A stretch of 64,000 nt of DNA, taken from contig OY821518.1 in assembly GCA_963682025.1 (NCBI GenBank), positions 142,204,529 to 142,268,528 on the forward strand, read 5' to 3'. The DNA is from Cordilura impudica (lineage: Eukaryota; Arthropoda; Insecta; Diptera; Scathophagidae). Below the pieces are notes generated by a model. That model worked only from the letters and a program-made list of their open reading frames with translations, was not told the origin of the DNA and searched no databases. Positions 33,581 to 46,102 of this stretch are shown piece after piece. Numbering within the stretch: position 1 is the stretch's first letter; every line of letters starts with the position of its first letter. The translations under genes were made by a program, and so were the position numbers.

Positions 33581-35989
33581 TTTAATAAACTGTTTGAATT
33601 TTAGCAAACAATCTTGATATTTGGGATATTTTTGCCAGTACAAATTCCGTTGCACATTTGAAACGATCGTTTAGCAAGCTAGACAAGCTGAGTGGTTTTC
33701 ATAAAAATTTAACTATTTTCAGAGTTAAATTTTGTGTTAAAAATCAAAAAATATTACAATTATCTCAACATTTTTTGAATTATTTCAATGAAAGAAACAA
33801 CAAAATTAAAACGGTATAATTTGTTTTTCATCTCTCAACATCTTTCCTCAATTTCCATTTCCCCTTGGTAACGTGTCACCTACAAAATTATTAAAATTTT
33901 CGAAGTATCCTAGACTGTTTTGAAATTCAGTTTTTAGATATTTAATTTGGTATATGGTTAGTTTTACTTTTATCTGTTTTAATTAATTTATTGTTTAGTA
34001 AACTTTTCTATTTAGCAAAAATAGTGGAAATGTGATTGAGAGTTTTAAAAATAACAATTAAAAATAAAACTATTTAAGAAAGCTGTCTGAATAAGCTCTG
34101 GGCGACACTTGAGTAAATGGTTTAGCCTTAAAAGCCACCAACAACACACCTACTAAAGCATTTATGTGATTGATACGTTTATAACTGTCACAACAACATT
34201 TAACCTTTCCATCATATATCTATCTATCTCTCTCTCTCTCTCTATCTATCTCTATCTCTGTGTCTGTATCTCTTGACTTCTCTGTAACATGATCCTGGTT
34301 AAAGCAGGTATGGCAAAATAAACAATTAAGAGCGACCATATGAAAAAGTGTCACATTAATTTTACTGATCGAAAAAGTTCCTTGCCTCTCGAACTATTGA
34401 AAATATGTTGTATGTGTATTTTCAATATTTGAAGCAAGCGATGTGTTTCAAAACACATCACAGTTAACTTATTTTGTGTGATGGTAAAAAAAAAAACGAA
34501 ATTAAGTAAAACTGTTGGAGTTTTCGGTCCTTGTCACATTTTAATTGATAATGTCGATAAAATTACAATTTAATTTTATATTTTTGTTTGAAAAATAATA
34601 TTCTTTTACAGGTTTGGTTTTAAGACGCTTAAAAAATTGCTTGTATTTATGAATAATGTTAACGAATTAGTTTGATCAAAATGTTTTAAGTTGAACTAAA
34701 GAGCGTCTTTAATTTCCAAAAGTTTTGATATAAATATACATATTTGTTATTGAATTTTTTTTTGTAAACATTTTATTTCCATTTATTTTAAGCTATAAAT
34801 TTCTTTGTTTTATTTATAATTTTATATATAATATCGAAATTTGGGAATCTGTTCTGTGTTCTGAATTATGATTGAAATACAAATATATCAATGAAACTAA
34901 CAACATGTTTTATTTTGATTCGTTCCATTTTAAAACGTGCTTTAAACAGTCCTTGATTTCAAATTTTTATAAAAAATTAAAAAAAGGCATAAAATTCAGT
35001 AATTTCAGACGTGTGAGACGTCACACGTTAAGTTTGTAAGTCTTCTTTCTGTCAATTTCCTAGTGTATTTTCTTTTAAATGCAAAATTTAAAGTTTTGAT
35101 ATAACTACATATCTACACTTCGATAGTAATATTACAAATAGTTATGATTAGTTATTTACTATCGAACCAAAATATGTTATCGGACCAAGGGGGTTGCACC
35201 TTCCATACAAAGTCAATATAAAATATTCTTTTGAACTTATAGAGTAGAGAGATTCTTGAAAGTCGTAGCAACACGCGACGGGGTTTGCTATTTATTACGT
35301 AAATAAAATGTTAATATGTACATTGTGGACTTCAAAATTGTTCAGAGCTTCATTAGTATGTTTCTAATTTATTATATTTTTTGATAAAAACATATAGTGA
35401 GAACTTTCATTAAAAGTAAAAATAAAAAATACGTTAAAAACATTAAATCCTCGTTAAAATTAAACGTGTAAACAAAACGTCTAAAACATATACGTTGCAA
35501 AAGTAATAGTACCAGTAAACTTCATAAAGTACTCCAAATGACGACAGCCCGAAAATTGTTTTGTCCAAACAAATATATATCTAAAATTTAAGCGTCAAAT
35601 GTGGCTCATTATATTACAATAAATGAAATTGAATTGAATTGAAATGCTAGATTTTATATAGAAAAATAAATAAATCAAAATAGTCTCCAAAATTGTAAAA
35701 ACCTTCTCTAGAATATTTAAAACATCATTTTGTCAGTCCATAACTATTTGTATAGTGTAGTTTTTCTTTTTAAAACTCATTCTATTTTTATATCTGGCAA
35801 TGATGTTATTTCAGACATTACAGCTACTTTATAGCATGCGGTTTTTAAGAAAAGTATTCGTGAAATTTGTTGGTAAAAACTGAATATTAATTATAAAAAA
35901 AAAAAAACTGTAGAGCGGAAAATTATCATATGTACATCTACGCTTTGAAGAAAAATCGTTGGTTCAGATTAATGAAATGGTAGGGAGAA
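33581..35989. other. AT-rich non-coding stretch with microsatellite
   Basis: A tctatctatctctctctctc microsatellite spans about 34216-34260. A perfect hairpin, acgtgtga-gacg-tcacacgt, lies at 35009-35028. No coding motif was found. Confidence 0.5.
34216..34260. repeat. (TCTA)n/(TC)n microsatellite
   Basis: An alternating tcta and tc repeat run, interrupted. Confidence 0.9.
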
Positions 35990-36560
35990 GTAGATAAAAC
36001 ATATCCATCGTATAACGCTATTAAGAGGATTCGAATTTAGGAAACATACTGGTAGACTTACATTACGAGAAGTACGAAAAATTAAAATTAAATCCAATAT
36101 TATATCCACCATGATTAAATCTGATGTACAAGAATAGTTCGGAAGGGGATAAATGTATAGATAACTGCATCGTTCCGTTTATTTAGCAAGCTCGATGGTA
36201 ACCTGTTATTATTAGACAAATAAGAAAATAGCTCTGCCAAGTATTATTTGAAAAATCCAGTAAGGTTTTGTGACTCTGTACTCTTCTTGAATGAGAGTTT
36301 GTTTAACATATTCTTTAGTGTGGAGGAAAGCCAATACGGAAATTGAGGAAAACAATGTAGTTCATACAGTAAAACAAGGGCCGGGGGAGTCATAGTTTGG
36401 GGGGGAAGACTTGTTCTCATTGCATTTTTTTTTAATGTTTTGAATGAAAACCTTAAAAACAGCTCTCAGAAACTGAATTAAGGTCAACAACAATGCACAC
36501 AAACATACTGAAGAATCAAGAATCGACAAAAATTTTATGATAATAAGCAATACAATTGGG
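35990..36560 (+). pseudogene. Tc1-like transposase relic
   Basis: The plus strand carries RTTLREVRKI-like HTH sequence (about 36048-36080), then VLFLNESLFNIFFSVEES, YGN-x-GKQ and KTRAGGVIVWGGRLVLIAF (36280-36430). These match the Tc1 core FSDES-x-x-x-LFG and GGGSVMVWGC, with the first catalytic Asp changed (FLNES). LNENLKNSSQKLN continues the family pattern. Stops and shifts make it a relic. Confidence 0.7.
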
Positions 36561-37483
36561 ATTTGAAAGAAACATTTGAATTGAAGTCACCAAAAAATTT
36601 ATCACTTAAAAACGAACTACAGAACAGTCCTAATAAAACAAGCTTTACTTTTTATTTTAACGAATAATATAAATATTGAATATCATAATAATGAACTGAA
36701 AATTAAGCAATATTAAATGTTATTTTTTTAATTGAAATTATTATAATTTTTGTAAGGAATATAGATAAACTATTAAGAATGAAGCGAACAGTAAATAATA
36801 ATAAAAAAACACAAATTCAAAAACTATTTTATAAGCAATATTATTATTATTATTTTTTATTTCTTGATTTAATAATTTTTCCTTATAAATTATATATAAA
36901 TATTTAATCTTATAGATAGTTCTTAAATAAACGTTAATAAGTGTTTTTTTTTTTTTTTGGAATCTTTTAGTTTTGAATTCAATTCATTTCAATATACATA
37001 TTTGCAATGTATTCATTAATAGATATTAATAATTTATTATCAATTTTACTACTACTAAATATATGTAAGTAAGTGCTTAAATCCACTTTACTCAATTTGT
37101 AATACGATAAAAAAAAATAATTATAAAAAATAAAAAAAAAATTCTTCAACTGCAAATATAGTCATGATTTGTTATAGACCTACACAAAAAATGTTGTTTT
37201 ATTTATTTTAATTGTTTTTTTAATGGTATTTTATAAAAAAAGAATGTATTATTTTCTGGGAAAAAACTCAATGTTGCATGATTTGCATTTTTATTGTTAA
37301 TAATTCTTAAGGTCGTTTTTCTATCGGGAAATTAAAATTCGGGTTAAGTCATGTGCAATAAACAAATGTGAAAAAATATTTTGTTAAGGTTTTTACCGGA
37401 TCCAGAAGCCGAACGAACTATTCGGGTAGTACAAATACATATTTTTCAAGTCTGATCTCATGTGAGAAGCTAATGTAAAATAG
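36561..37483. other. AT-rich non-coding stretch
   Basis: Runs of A, T and att; nothing recognisable. Confidence 0.5.
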
Positions 37484-37612
37484 GTAAGAAAATTATAATC
37501 GGTGTAGACCGACTATACGATACCCTATACCACGCGTTTCGAGAGAGGGTCTTAGATTAAACTTTACTGAGGCAATAACTGGATATAGAAAATAAACATA
37601 AACCAAATTTTA
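37484..37612 (+). repeat. Family R repeat, 5' fragment R7
   Basis: ggtaagaaaattataatcgg followed by tgtagaccgactatacgat and ggatatagaaaataaaca match the first 120 bp of R1. It ends close to the Transib insertion site at 37645. Confidence 0.7.
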
Positions 37613-38462
37613 ATTATGTTCACCCCTATTGTGTGAGTTGTTGTCGACGTACAGTGGACCATATTTTGAGAAGGCGGCCAAAAATCATTTGTTTTTTTTG
37701 TTACCGATTTTAAAGTTATGTTATTCATTTGAAAGTAAATAATAGTAAACCTCGGGAGCCAAAAAATTGCGACTATCTCAACTATATCACAGCGAACAGG
37801 GTCTTCGAAAATGGGCTTTCTCAATATTTTGCTAAAATTAAAAATTTCTTTGTAAATTTTTATTTTTGAATGACTGTAACTTTTTTGATTTAAAAGATTT
37901 TGAAGTGAAATTAATTTTGTATAATTTTGTGGCTTCCATACTATTAATGTTAAATATGTAAAATCACTGAGTCATTCCGAAATTAAAAAAAAAAAAATTT
38001 TCCGAAAATCTCCTACTTAATAGAGCATAACTCCTGCCAGTCAAAAGCAGTCAGAAAAAATCTTGCACTCTTCTATAGTCCGAACCCTCTCCTATACTCC
38101 TATACACCATTATACACCTGCCAGTTTCCGACCGTGTGCACCAGAACAATTTTTCTGACCCAAGGTTAGATATTTTCTGCAAAATGTATGAATACAAAAG
38201 TTGTCCACTATGTGGTTAGGATATATTAAGTTTGAGGTGATGTTATGAATACAAAAGTTGGTCGTACCGATGCACCGCGGTGTATTTTTTTGCGTGTCGG
38301 TAGAGTTGTCAGTTGTTATATACTTTTAAAAAAGGGTTGAGATATAATGCGCTTAATTGTTACAGGTACATTTACATAGGTATCTTTCAAAAACATTAAT
38401 AGTCTGAATTAGAGTTATATAGTTTAAATACCTGACAAAATGGGAAACAATTTAAATAACAG

Positions 38463-38716
38463 GTAAATGGTAAAAAAAACCATTGAGACATAGCCCTTTA
38501 AGATATGAGCAGGTATGCTTCACCTTTTAAAAGGGGTTAGGGTGTGGGTTTTTTATGCTTCTAAAAGTGGTAATAAAAGATAAAAATTTGTAAATGGTAA
38601 AAAAAAACTATTGCGTCATAGCCCTTTAAGATATGAGCAGGTATGCTTCACCTTTTAAAAGGAGTTAGGGTGTGGGTTTTTTATGCTTCTAAAAGTGATA
38701 ATAAAAGATAAAAAAT
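38463..38716. repeat. Two-copy 127-bp tandem repeat inside Transib 1
   Basis: gtaaatggtaaaaaaaacca to aaaagtggtaataaaagata is repeated at once with few changes (copies start at 38463 and 38590). It lies just upstream of the transposase start. Confidence 0.85.
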
Positions 38717-38790
38717 TTTATTCTACATAATTGCAAGAAAAAGTATTTATAATAATGTTTCCACAATTATTATTCATTACAATTTGTGCA

Positions 38791-40588
38791 ATGGCTAAGT
38801 ACTGTTACAGAGATCTGGCAGATATTTATTTTCAACGAAATGATGTAGACGATGTAATTTTGCACATAGTGAGCAACGACTTCTTTAAGAATTGTAACCT
38901 AGAAGAATATCAATGAAGAAATTTCTCAAAGAATTATTAAGGATTCATTTTTGCACCAAATTCAACCAACCCAAAATAAAAAAAATAAAATTGAAATAAT
39001 TGAAAAAAGAGTAGAAGCGAGCCCAAGGCGCACAAAGAGGATTTTGAAAAGCATTCCTACACCAATTGAAGATAAGAAATTTACGCCGGAAGAAGCGTTC
39101 GCCCTATGTTTGGATTTGAAATTGACCAAAAATCAATATAAGGAATTGCGGAAGCGAACCAATGAAAATAATTGTGGGATTTTTCCAGAGTATCGAGATT
39201 TAGTTTCTGCCAAAAAAGAATGCTTACCTTCACAATCTGCTATTAGTGTCACTACAACAACAGCAGAAATAAAATTGCAAGATCTCCTTGAACATACTGC
39301 AGAACGATTGCTAAATACGCTTGATACTGATCATTTAAAAAAAATTGGTAATGGCAACATTACTTTAATTTCTAAATGGGGATGTGATGGATCCTCTGGT
39401 CAGAAACAATACAAGCAATTTAATGCCGAAAATTCATCAGATGCTAATTTATTTATGGTATCTTTCGTTCCATTGCGCTTAACAAAAAGGTATAGCGTCT
39501 TAGAGCCGTCAACTAGTAGAGCAACAGAAATTGATATATGGAAAAATGAAATTCCTTCTTCAACAAAGTATTGCAGACTAATAAAATTTGCATTCAAAAA
39601 GGAAACCAAAGATGTCATAACTGAAGAAGTTCAAAAAATAAAAGATCAAATTAAGGAACTTCAACCAGTAATATTTAAATTTGATGGCCAAGACATTGAA
39701 GTACATTTTAAAATGTGTCTCACAATGATTGATGGAAAAGTTGCACAAGCTTTAACTGGAACAAAGTCAACGTCAAGCTGCATTATATGCCAAAAGACAT
39801 CAAGTCAATTAAGCCAACCCCCACCAGAAGACGATAGTTTTAAGGAAGCCTACGAATTTGGAATGTCCCCTCTTCATGCTAGAATACGTTTCATGGAGCA
39901 TATTCTTAAATTGGGTTATGATTTGGAATTTGGTCCGTTAGGCGAAACAGTGAGAAAAAACAAAGAAAATGAAGAAAAAAGAAAGCAAAAGAAAAAAACA
40001 AATTCAACAAAAATATCTACAGCTAGGCCTCGTAATCGACCAACCAAAACAAGGGGAAGGAAACACAAATGATGGAAATACTGCAAGGAGATTTTTTTCC
40101 GATCCGGAAACTACAGCATCTATCACAGGTGTAGATCATGAATTAATAAGACGATTCAAAATCATATTACAATTTCTAGCATGCAGCAGAAAGATAAATG
40201 CAAAAAAATTTGGAGAGTACGCCAATAAAACAGCTATACTTTATAATGAAAAATACTCTTGGAGATATATGCCATCCACAGTTTATAAAATTTTGTACTA
40301 TGGGGAACAAATAATTCAAAACAATATGCTACCAATAGGAGATCTATCTGAAGAAGCGCAAGAAAAAAGGAACAAAGACTACAGATTCTTTCGCGAGCAC
40401 AACACAAGGAAAATGTCCAGATGTTGTACTAATGAAGACCTATTTTGTTGTGCACATTAGATCCATATATGTCCATCATTCGTCAAAAATGGTAAACTAA
40501 CTCTATTGAATTAGACGAAGAAGCTAAACAACTTCTAGAAGATGAAAATCAAGGCTATTTAGAAGAAATTTTTACTAAAATTGGTTGA
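38791..40588 (+). pseudogene. Transib 1 transposase, deleted and frameshifted
   Basis: It starts MAKYCYRDLADIYFQRNDV at 38791 and aligns with the intact protein at 50875-52908. About 80 residues after FFKNCN are deleted, with a frame change, so the reading resumes at NINEEISQRIIKDSF (about 38900). The central part (38951-39990) keeps KWGCDGSSGQKQYKQ, WKNEIPSSTKYCR, CLTMIDGKVAQALT, CIICQ and GMSPLHARIRFMEH. A shift in an A-rich stretch near 39990 is followed by VIDQPKQGEGNTNDGNTARR in another frame, and a further disruption after CTNED (40440) breaks the end. The ancestral stop is TGA 40586-40588. The acidic and zinc-binding positions visible in the intact copy are still present, so decay was mainly by indels. 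Confidence 0.92.
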
Positions 40589-41393
40589 TTTAAAGTACTT
40601 TGTCATTACACTAACAATAAGTTACACTTTTTTTATATAGTTAAAAAATTTTCTTGAATTAAAAATTTATATATTTTGTAAATTTACAATAAAAATTGTT
40701 ATATTTCATAAATTTACCATAAAAATTGATATAGAAATATTTAAAAAGACAATAAAAAAAACATTTAACTAAAGCAAAAACATACGAGTTTTTCATTGAA
40801 ACTTCTCTATCTTGAACCAATAAAAGGTAACTTTTACGTTCGCTGCTTAATAAATTATATTTTAACTCGGGATCTTTCAAAAAAAAAAAAAAAAAAAAAA
40901 AATAACAACCTTTGGCCCTTGTGCACATTAGGACTAAAAAGTTTACGGGGGCCAAAGTTTGGCATTTTCTGAAAAAAAATCACTTAAAAAAATTTTAAAA
41001 AGTATTAGTTGTAAAATTAACTGAAAAAATAAGACATTATATTAAAAAAAAAAAACCTTTTTTTACCTTTTAACACTTCACTTTTGTACTAAATTTCAAC
41101 TACAAATGAAAATGTATTTTAAACCCTCCGTAACTTTTTTTATTTTCGGTCGAGAATTACGTTTTATAGCAAAACTTAAAGGCTAAAGTCTCACCTACCA
41201 AACAAAAAAACCGCATATCAAAATTACAATCCAATCAAAAGTTATAGATTTTTGACCGCCTTCTCGTAAAATGGTCCACTGTGCGACGTCGACATCACCT
41301 CAACGCTAAATCAGCATTTACTAAAAGTGTTTTGTTGATGTCGATATATAAATAAATCTCATCTGTATATAAGAGAATTTGACAGCTATTTAA

Positions 41394-42163
41394 TTATACC
41401 CTATACCACTATGTGGTTTGGGTATAATGACTTTGTGCTGCTGTTTGTAACAACCAAAAATATTTGACCTAGACCCATCTTTAATTGTGCCGATCGAATC
41501 AGAATCACTTTCTGAGTTGATTTAACAATGTCCGTCCGTCCGTCCGTCCGTCTGTGTGTCCATGTAAAGCTTATAATCAAACTGCAGGTCGCAAATATGA
41601 ATATATTTTGATGAAATTCGGTATATAAGCTTTTATCGGCCATGGGATGAACGCTATTGAAATTGGTGATAATCGGTCCATGTTCAGACCTAGCCCCCAT
41701 ACAAATTACCCATATGAAATCGACATAAATTGCCATAAGATCCAAATTGTCATATAGATCTTATTCAAATTGGGTTTTTTATGCGTTCATTACGTCCATT
41801 AATGTGTAGTCCAAAAATGATCCCTTTGGCCCCATATAGAGCTGCTTCCCGATCTTCACTTAAATCTATTAAAAAACAAAAATATTGCACTGATTCTTCT
41901 CAGATTTTGTTTGTATATATTTTTGCAAAATACAAGAGACTTTACCAAACATGATCAGGATCGGTCCATTTTTGGACCTAGTCCCCATATAGATCTAGCA
42001 TCCGATATAAACTTTTTCATGTCTGCAGCCAAAAAAATTAATAAAAATTAGACTCAAATTTGGTTTTTCTTATTTTCTATGTCCAGTTAGTTGGGCCTAA
42101 GAGATAGGGCATGGTATAGGGTATCGTATAGTCGGTCTAGACCGACTATAATTTTCTTACTTG
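41394..42163 (-). repeat. Family R repeat, copy R3 (inverted)
   Basis: Full-length inverted copy: it begins ttataccctataccactatg, has gtccgtccgtccgtccgtct near 41530, and ends agtcggtctagaccgact then ataattttcttac. Confidence 0.85.
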
Positions 42164-42599
42164 TTTTTAATTAAATTTGTGTATGAAAAAATTCTTTTTA
42201 TGTCGGATTCTAGTGAAAGTTCTACTGATGAAGAAACAATCAACACCTTAGGCTTCAAAGAAGGTTATGAGGCAAAGGTGGGACATTTTTAGTTTGCGGG
42301 ATAACAATTAAGTGCACCAAACAGTTGTTAAGAACTTGTGAGTAACGTTATGTCCACCCAGTCTTGCTTAAAATTATTTAGAATTGATCCTCTATGAAAC
42401 CTTTTTGCTAAATTTGGTTTACTTTCAAGTTCCGCAATTAATAAATAATTCAAACTGTCTAGCAGTTGTTATTTTTATTTTTTATTTCCATCTTAAATAA
42501 ATTTTATGATATAACGGCAACAAATTTAGTTTGAGTCGTTAAATATTGTATCGACTAAATCAGAGTCAGTTCAACACAACGATATCAGAAAGTCGCCTT

Positions 42600-43440
42600 T
42601 GAAAATACCAAGTGGCTGACAATATTAATCGATATACATATGTCAATAATGACTACGATAATGCCATTACTGAGTTGTTGCCGGCAAACCAAAGAGTTCT
42701 AAGCATAGCGTATGTTTTGCCACAGGCAGCATTTACGTGATCTGACCAGGCGAGAGTGTTATTAAATATGACACCGAGATTTTTTGCTTTATTAACGATT
42801 ATAATTTATTCGTTGTTAGTGCAAACACTACGACTTTCAATAATTTTCTTTGTCCTTTTATTGTATAACGATACATTTGGATATATTAGGATTTAAACGT
42901 AAACTATTCACATCCGCCCAAAGAGAAACACGCTTCAAGTGATCATTTCGTTTTGCAGTACATAGTTCAATGTTTCCTTGTTTATTGCTTATGTACAATT
43001 GGACGTCATCGGCATACATTCAAATGTTACAGTGAAGCAACTGTTCATGAAGATCATTTGCATAGATTTAAAAGAGAGGTCCGATAATGTTCCTGTGGAA
43101 CACCCCCGATAACGGGAAGAAAGGTTGATGTTGTTAATGGTTTTATTTCAACACACTCGATCCTTTATATATGATTCAATTAACTTTTTAGATGTTGAGG
43201 AAAAATTCATAATGTTTGCTAATTTTTGAATGGCCCTACAACACCAACATTGCAACACAGCCATCGTCAATTTCCTTTTTGAGATCTTCGACTACATCAG
43301 TAATGCAACTATGTTTGGCCCGAAATCCAGATTTTTTATCGGTCAACAAATTATGATGATTAATGTAATTAGTTATCTGTAGTAGAAGTTTCAAGAGGAA
43401 TGTCAAAAATTAAGAATATAAGATCGAGCCTAGAAAATCA
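42600..43440 (-). pseudogene. LINE reverse transcriptase relic
   Basis: The minus strand reads ITNYINHHNLLTDKKSGFRA and KHSCITDVVEDLKKEIDDG (about 43375-43270), matching the GFR-x-x-HS RT motif, then PVIGGVPQEH (about 43120-43090, canonical GVPQG) and a decayed palm region with RPIVHKQ. The tail near 42680 reads LELFGLPATTQ. Stops are frequent. It is in the same orientation and order as the endonuclease fragment at 45212-45365, so both may come from one LINE. Confidence 0.65.
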
Positions 43441-43559
43441 CGATGCGGACAACAGGTCATATAATAAGACTTTTTTCTGAATTGGAGACAAAAAAAAAAT
43501 TGGTTTAACAAAGTATTATTTCTTAGAGTGTCAGGTCTCCGAGATATCTTTATAATGTT

Positions 43560-44290
43560 TTCTAGTTTTTTAAAATACTCTTTTGAAATTTGAAATTAAA
43601 ACTACCCGCCGTGGCGTCATCAAGTGGACGCCAACATAAGATTTCGGAGAGAGTAGAAAACATTTTACAAAGAAGAGTAGATGTAAATAGAAGGTTTTTA
43701 GTTGGGAACTTGGAGGCAAACTTAAAAATTATTGTGGTGCTGTAATCTATCACGAAACAGTAAGACAGGGCTTATAACTGAACGAATATTTATCAACAGT
43801 TGCTCGAAGAAAACCTTTACTTTCAATACAACACAAAGAAATGAGATTGTCTTTTGCTACCATGAACATTGCCCGAGCATGATGAATACTGTGATAACGT
43901 TTTATTCTGCGAAGAGACGGCAATTATTCGGTACTATAGTGAAGGGCGGTAAAAAGCGTTGGAAAGTCAAAATATAATTCCAAATGTAGAATTTAGAACA
44001 CTTTTGTTCGTAAGGGAGTAAGGGAGTAATAGATTTTTGTGTTATTGAGAACACCATGGATGTTTTGGATATACCTGTCCAGAATCTCAACCTAAATCCA
44101 ATCGAAAACTTTTGGGTTTACTTAAAAAAAGCTTTGCCAAGGGCATCCTTAAAACAAAACTGTCCTAAAAACAGTAATTTTAGAGGAATGGAATAAAATC
44201 CCAACGGAGTACGTGCAAAAACTAGTTAGTTCCACGAAAAGACTAAGTCGTAATTGATGCCAAAGGTGGCCATACGAAGTACTAATTATT
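43560..44290 (+). pseudogene. Tc1-like transposase relic
   Basis: The plus strand keeps SQPKSNRKLLGLL/NLNLNPIENFWVYLKKAL in overlapping frames (44085-44135), the LNPIENFW block with the last catalytic Glu, followed by an EEWNKIP-like stretch at 44180-44210. Upstream, FCEETAIIRYYSEG (about 43905-43945) resembles the FSDES core. It is heavily frameshifted and lies between parts of a LINE. Confidence 0.65.
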
Positions 44291-44742
44291 TTACTTTATT
44301 TTTTCAATGTAATTAACGCGAACAACAATACTCTGATGTTTTTTTTGTTTGTCTTCCAGCTTATTCATACTTACTTTTAATTATGTTAAATTTTGTTGGT
44401 AAATTTAAAACAAGGAAAGGAGAACTACATATAATTTTGCACAAAATCCTTGACAGGCTGTAAATATTCTCAAAAAAGCAAAATAAAAACATTTTAAAAA
44501 CAAGAAAAAATTTGTTATGATGATAAAATATTATACAATATTGTTGGTGAATTAAAATAAGTAAGTTAAGTAAATTTACGTTAAATGTGCAGAAAACAAA
44601 TCGCTTCACACATCTTGAAAACATTTCGGATTTTGTTCTTTGCAATCCCTGGACTCTAGTTTATCGATTAATGTATATTTTATATTTTCTTTCAAAAATT
44701 TTATATTATGCAAATTTGATATTATGACCCATATATCATATA
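44291..44742. other. AT-rich stretch, no recognisable content
   Basis: It may be decayed LINE interior, given its position, but no motif was seen. Confidence 0.35.
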
Positions 44743-45207
44743 GGTGACCTTCTCCGAGAAAAGGGACCTACCCAGGAAGAATTTCGTAATAGCAGCTCAT
44801 TGATTTTTGCATTACCAATAATGACCTACCCTTGCCCACTGCATTACTTCTAAAGTGAAAATAAGGCGTTGCTAATAATGTGTTATACAGCTACTTATAT
44901 TTCATGCCAGCGCCTTGCATACTGCATTACTTTCAAAGTGAAAATAATGAGTTCCTAGGCAACTAGCTACCTCCAATGACATCCCCGTGTTAAAATAATG
45001 AGCTTATCAGGCAAACTTCAACCAGTTACTCCTTTTTCTAAAACCCGTTATTTGGTAATGTTTTTTTTCCTGGGTAGTGTGTGAAAATTAAGTTTTAAAA
45101 AAAAAAACGCATTTAAAGTTTCTACACCTTTTTAGATACTAGAATCCACCGTTTTTGACACAACCCGTTTTTTGACACACTAGGTCCCTTTTCTCGGAGA
45201 AGGTCAC
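44743..45207. mobile_element. MITE with 26-bp perfect terminal inverted repeats, nested MITE inside
   Basis: The left end 44743-44768 (gtgaccttctccgagaaaag ggacct) is exactly inverted at 45182-45207. The flanks are TATA-rich (catata before, atatat after), so the duplication is ambiguous. An inner pair, tacccaggaa (44769-44778) and ttcctgggta (45069-45078), marks a second, nested element inserted at the inner edge of the left repeat. There is no coding capacity. Confidence 0.8.
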
Positions 45208-45211
45208 ATAT

Positions 45212-45365
45212 ATTGAAATATTCCATAATTTTTTAAAATATATAATTATTCCACCCGTCTTCTTTAAATTTTTATATGTAATATAGTGATCATATATATT
45301 TGGGTAGCTGCATTTCATTCTCATCTATTTCCTTCGTAACATTTGTCTCTGTCAATATTATAAAA
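45212..45365 (-). pseudogene. LINE endonuclease fragment
   Basis: The minus strand reads FIILTETNVTKEIDENEMQL (45364-45305), the LTET motif of LINE apurinic-type endonucleases, then (in another frame) KKTGGIIIYFKKLWNI (45265-45215), matching the G-GGV-x-IYVK block. It is cut off by the MITE at 45207. Confidence 0.65.
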
Positions 45366-45368
45366 TCA

Positions 45369-45586
45369 GGGGGCTAATCGCCGCATTCAATATCGGGTAA
45401 AATCAATCGAAATTCCATACTTTGGTTTATTATTTAAGGAAGGCGGACAAACGTCAACCTCGGTTCAGTTTTACTCTCAACTTGTTAACTGTGTCAGAGT
45501 AAAATTATTTTAAGTATTTTATTTTGGTAAATACAAAAATAATTTCGATCGAAAAAATTCGATAACGAAAGCGACGATTAGACCCC
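45369..45586. mobile_element. MITE, 16-bp imperfect TIRs (GGGGTCTAATCGTCGC)
   Basis: The left end is GGGGGCTAATCGCCGC (45369-45384) and the right end is the inverse of GGGGTCTAATCGTCGC (45571-45586). 218 bp, non-coding. Related end sequence appears at 22699-22790. Confidence 0.65.
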
Positions 45587-45697
45587 TAGTTTTTGTTCAT
45601 CAGCAATTATATCCACTTGGTCGTAATTATTTATTTATCCACATACGTTTATGTATGTTTCCATAACAGTTCACGAACTCTAGGCGAAAACCCCTTA

Positions 45698-46102
45698 AGG
45701 CCAATTTACATGATACCACTCAGTCGTATGATTTTTCGACATAAAAGTCCAATGAAATTCATCGGCCTGTCATAAAGTCATACCGACATTGCCATTTACA
45801 CTATCACACACAAGTTTTATGAAAATAGCTGTTTAGAATAACAAACAAATTTATTTTGAAATTTATATTTTATTTCCACTTTCATTGTTTTTGTTTACCT
45901 TTTTTTTAATATTAGCAATATTAGATGTAAATGACAAGTTTTTAGAAATGGTTCTAAAAATGAAAAAAAACCATCGGACTTCGAAACTAACATCATACAG
46001 AATGTCAATTTCATACATAAGCTTTTTGCATGATATGACTTTTTCATAATACTCGAATTTTTGACAGGTGGTATTACAAAGTGTGATAGTGTAAACTGGC
46101 CT
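45698..46102. mobile_element. MITE with AGGCCARTTTACA termini and TTA duplication (PIF/Harbinger-like)
   Basis: The left end is AGGCCAATTTACATGATA and the right end (inverse) is AGGCCAGTTTACACTATC. TTA flanks both sides (45695-45697 and 46103-46105). A 3-bp TWA duplication with GGCC-type ends suits PIF/Harbinger non-autonomous elements. No ORF. Confidence 0.7.

Larger units (their letters stand above)
37650..41283 (+). mobile_element. Transib element 1 (decayed)
   Basis: The left end is TACAGTGGACCATATTTTGA and the right end (inverse) is CACAGTGGACCATTTTACGA; both continue GGCGGYCAAAAATC. The flanks are CGACG at 37645-37649 and CGACG at 41284-41288, the 5-bp CG-rich duplication typical of Transib. 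The left heptamer has one change from CACAGTG. It carries a broken transposase on the plus strand and a 127-bp duplication upstream of it. Confidence 0.93.

Noticed and set aside
43562..44090. Small frames on both strands around the Tc1 relic
   Set aside because: They are shadows of the frameshifted plus-strand Tc1 sequence.
45139..45324. A single 61-codon minus-strand gene
   Set aside because: Its first part is the LINE endonuclease fragment and its second part is the terminal repeat of the adjacent MITE; it is a chimera.
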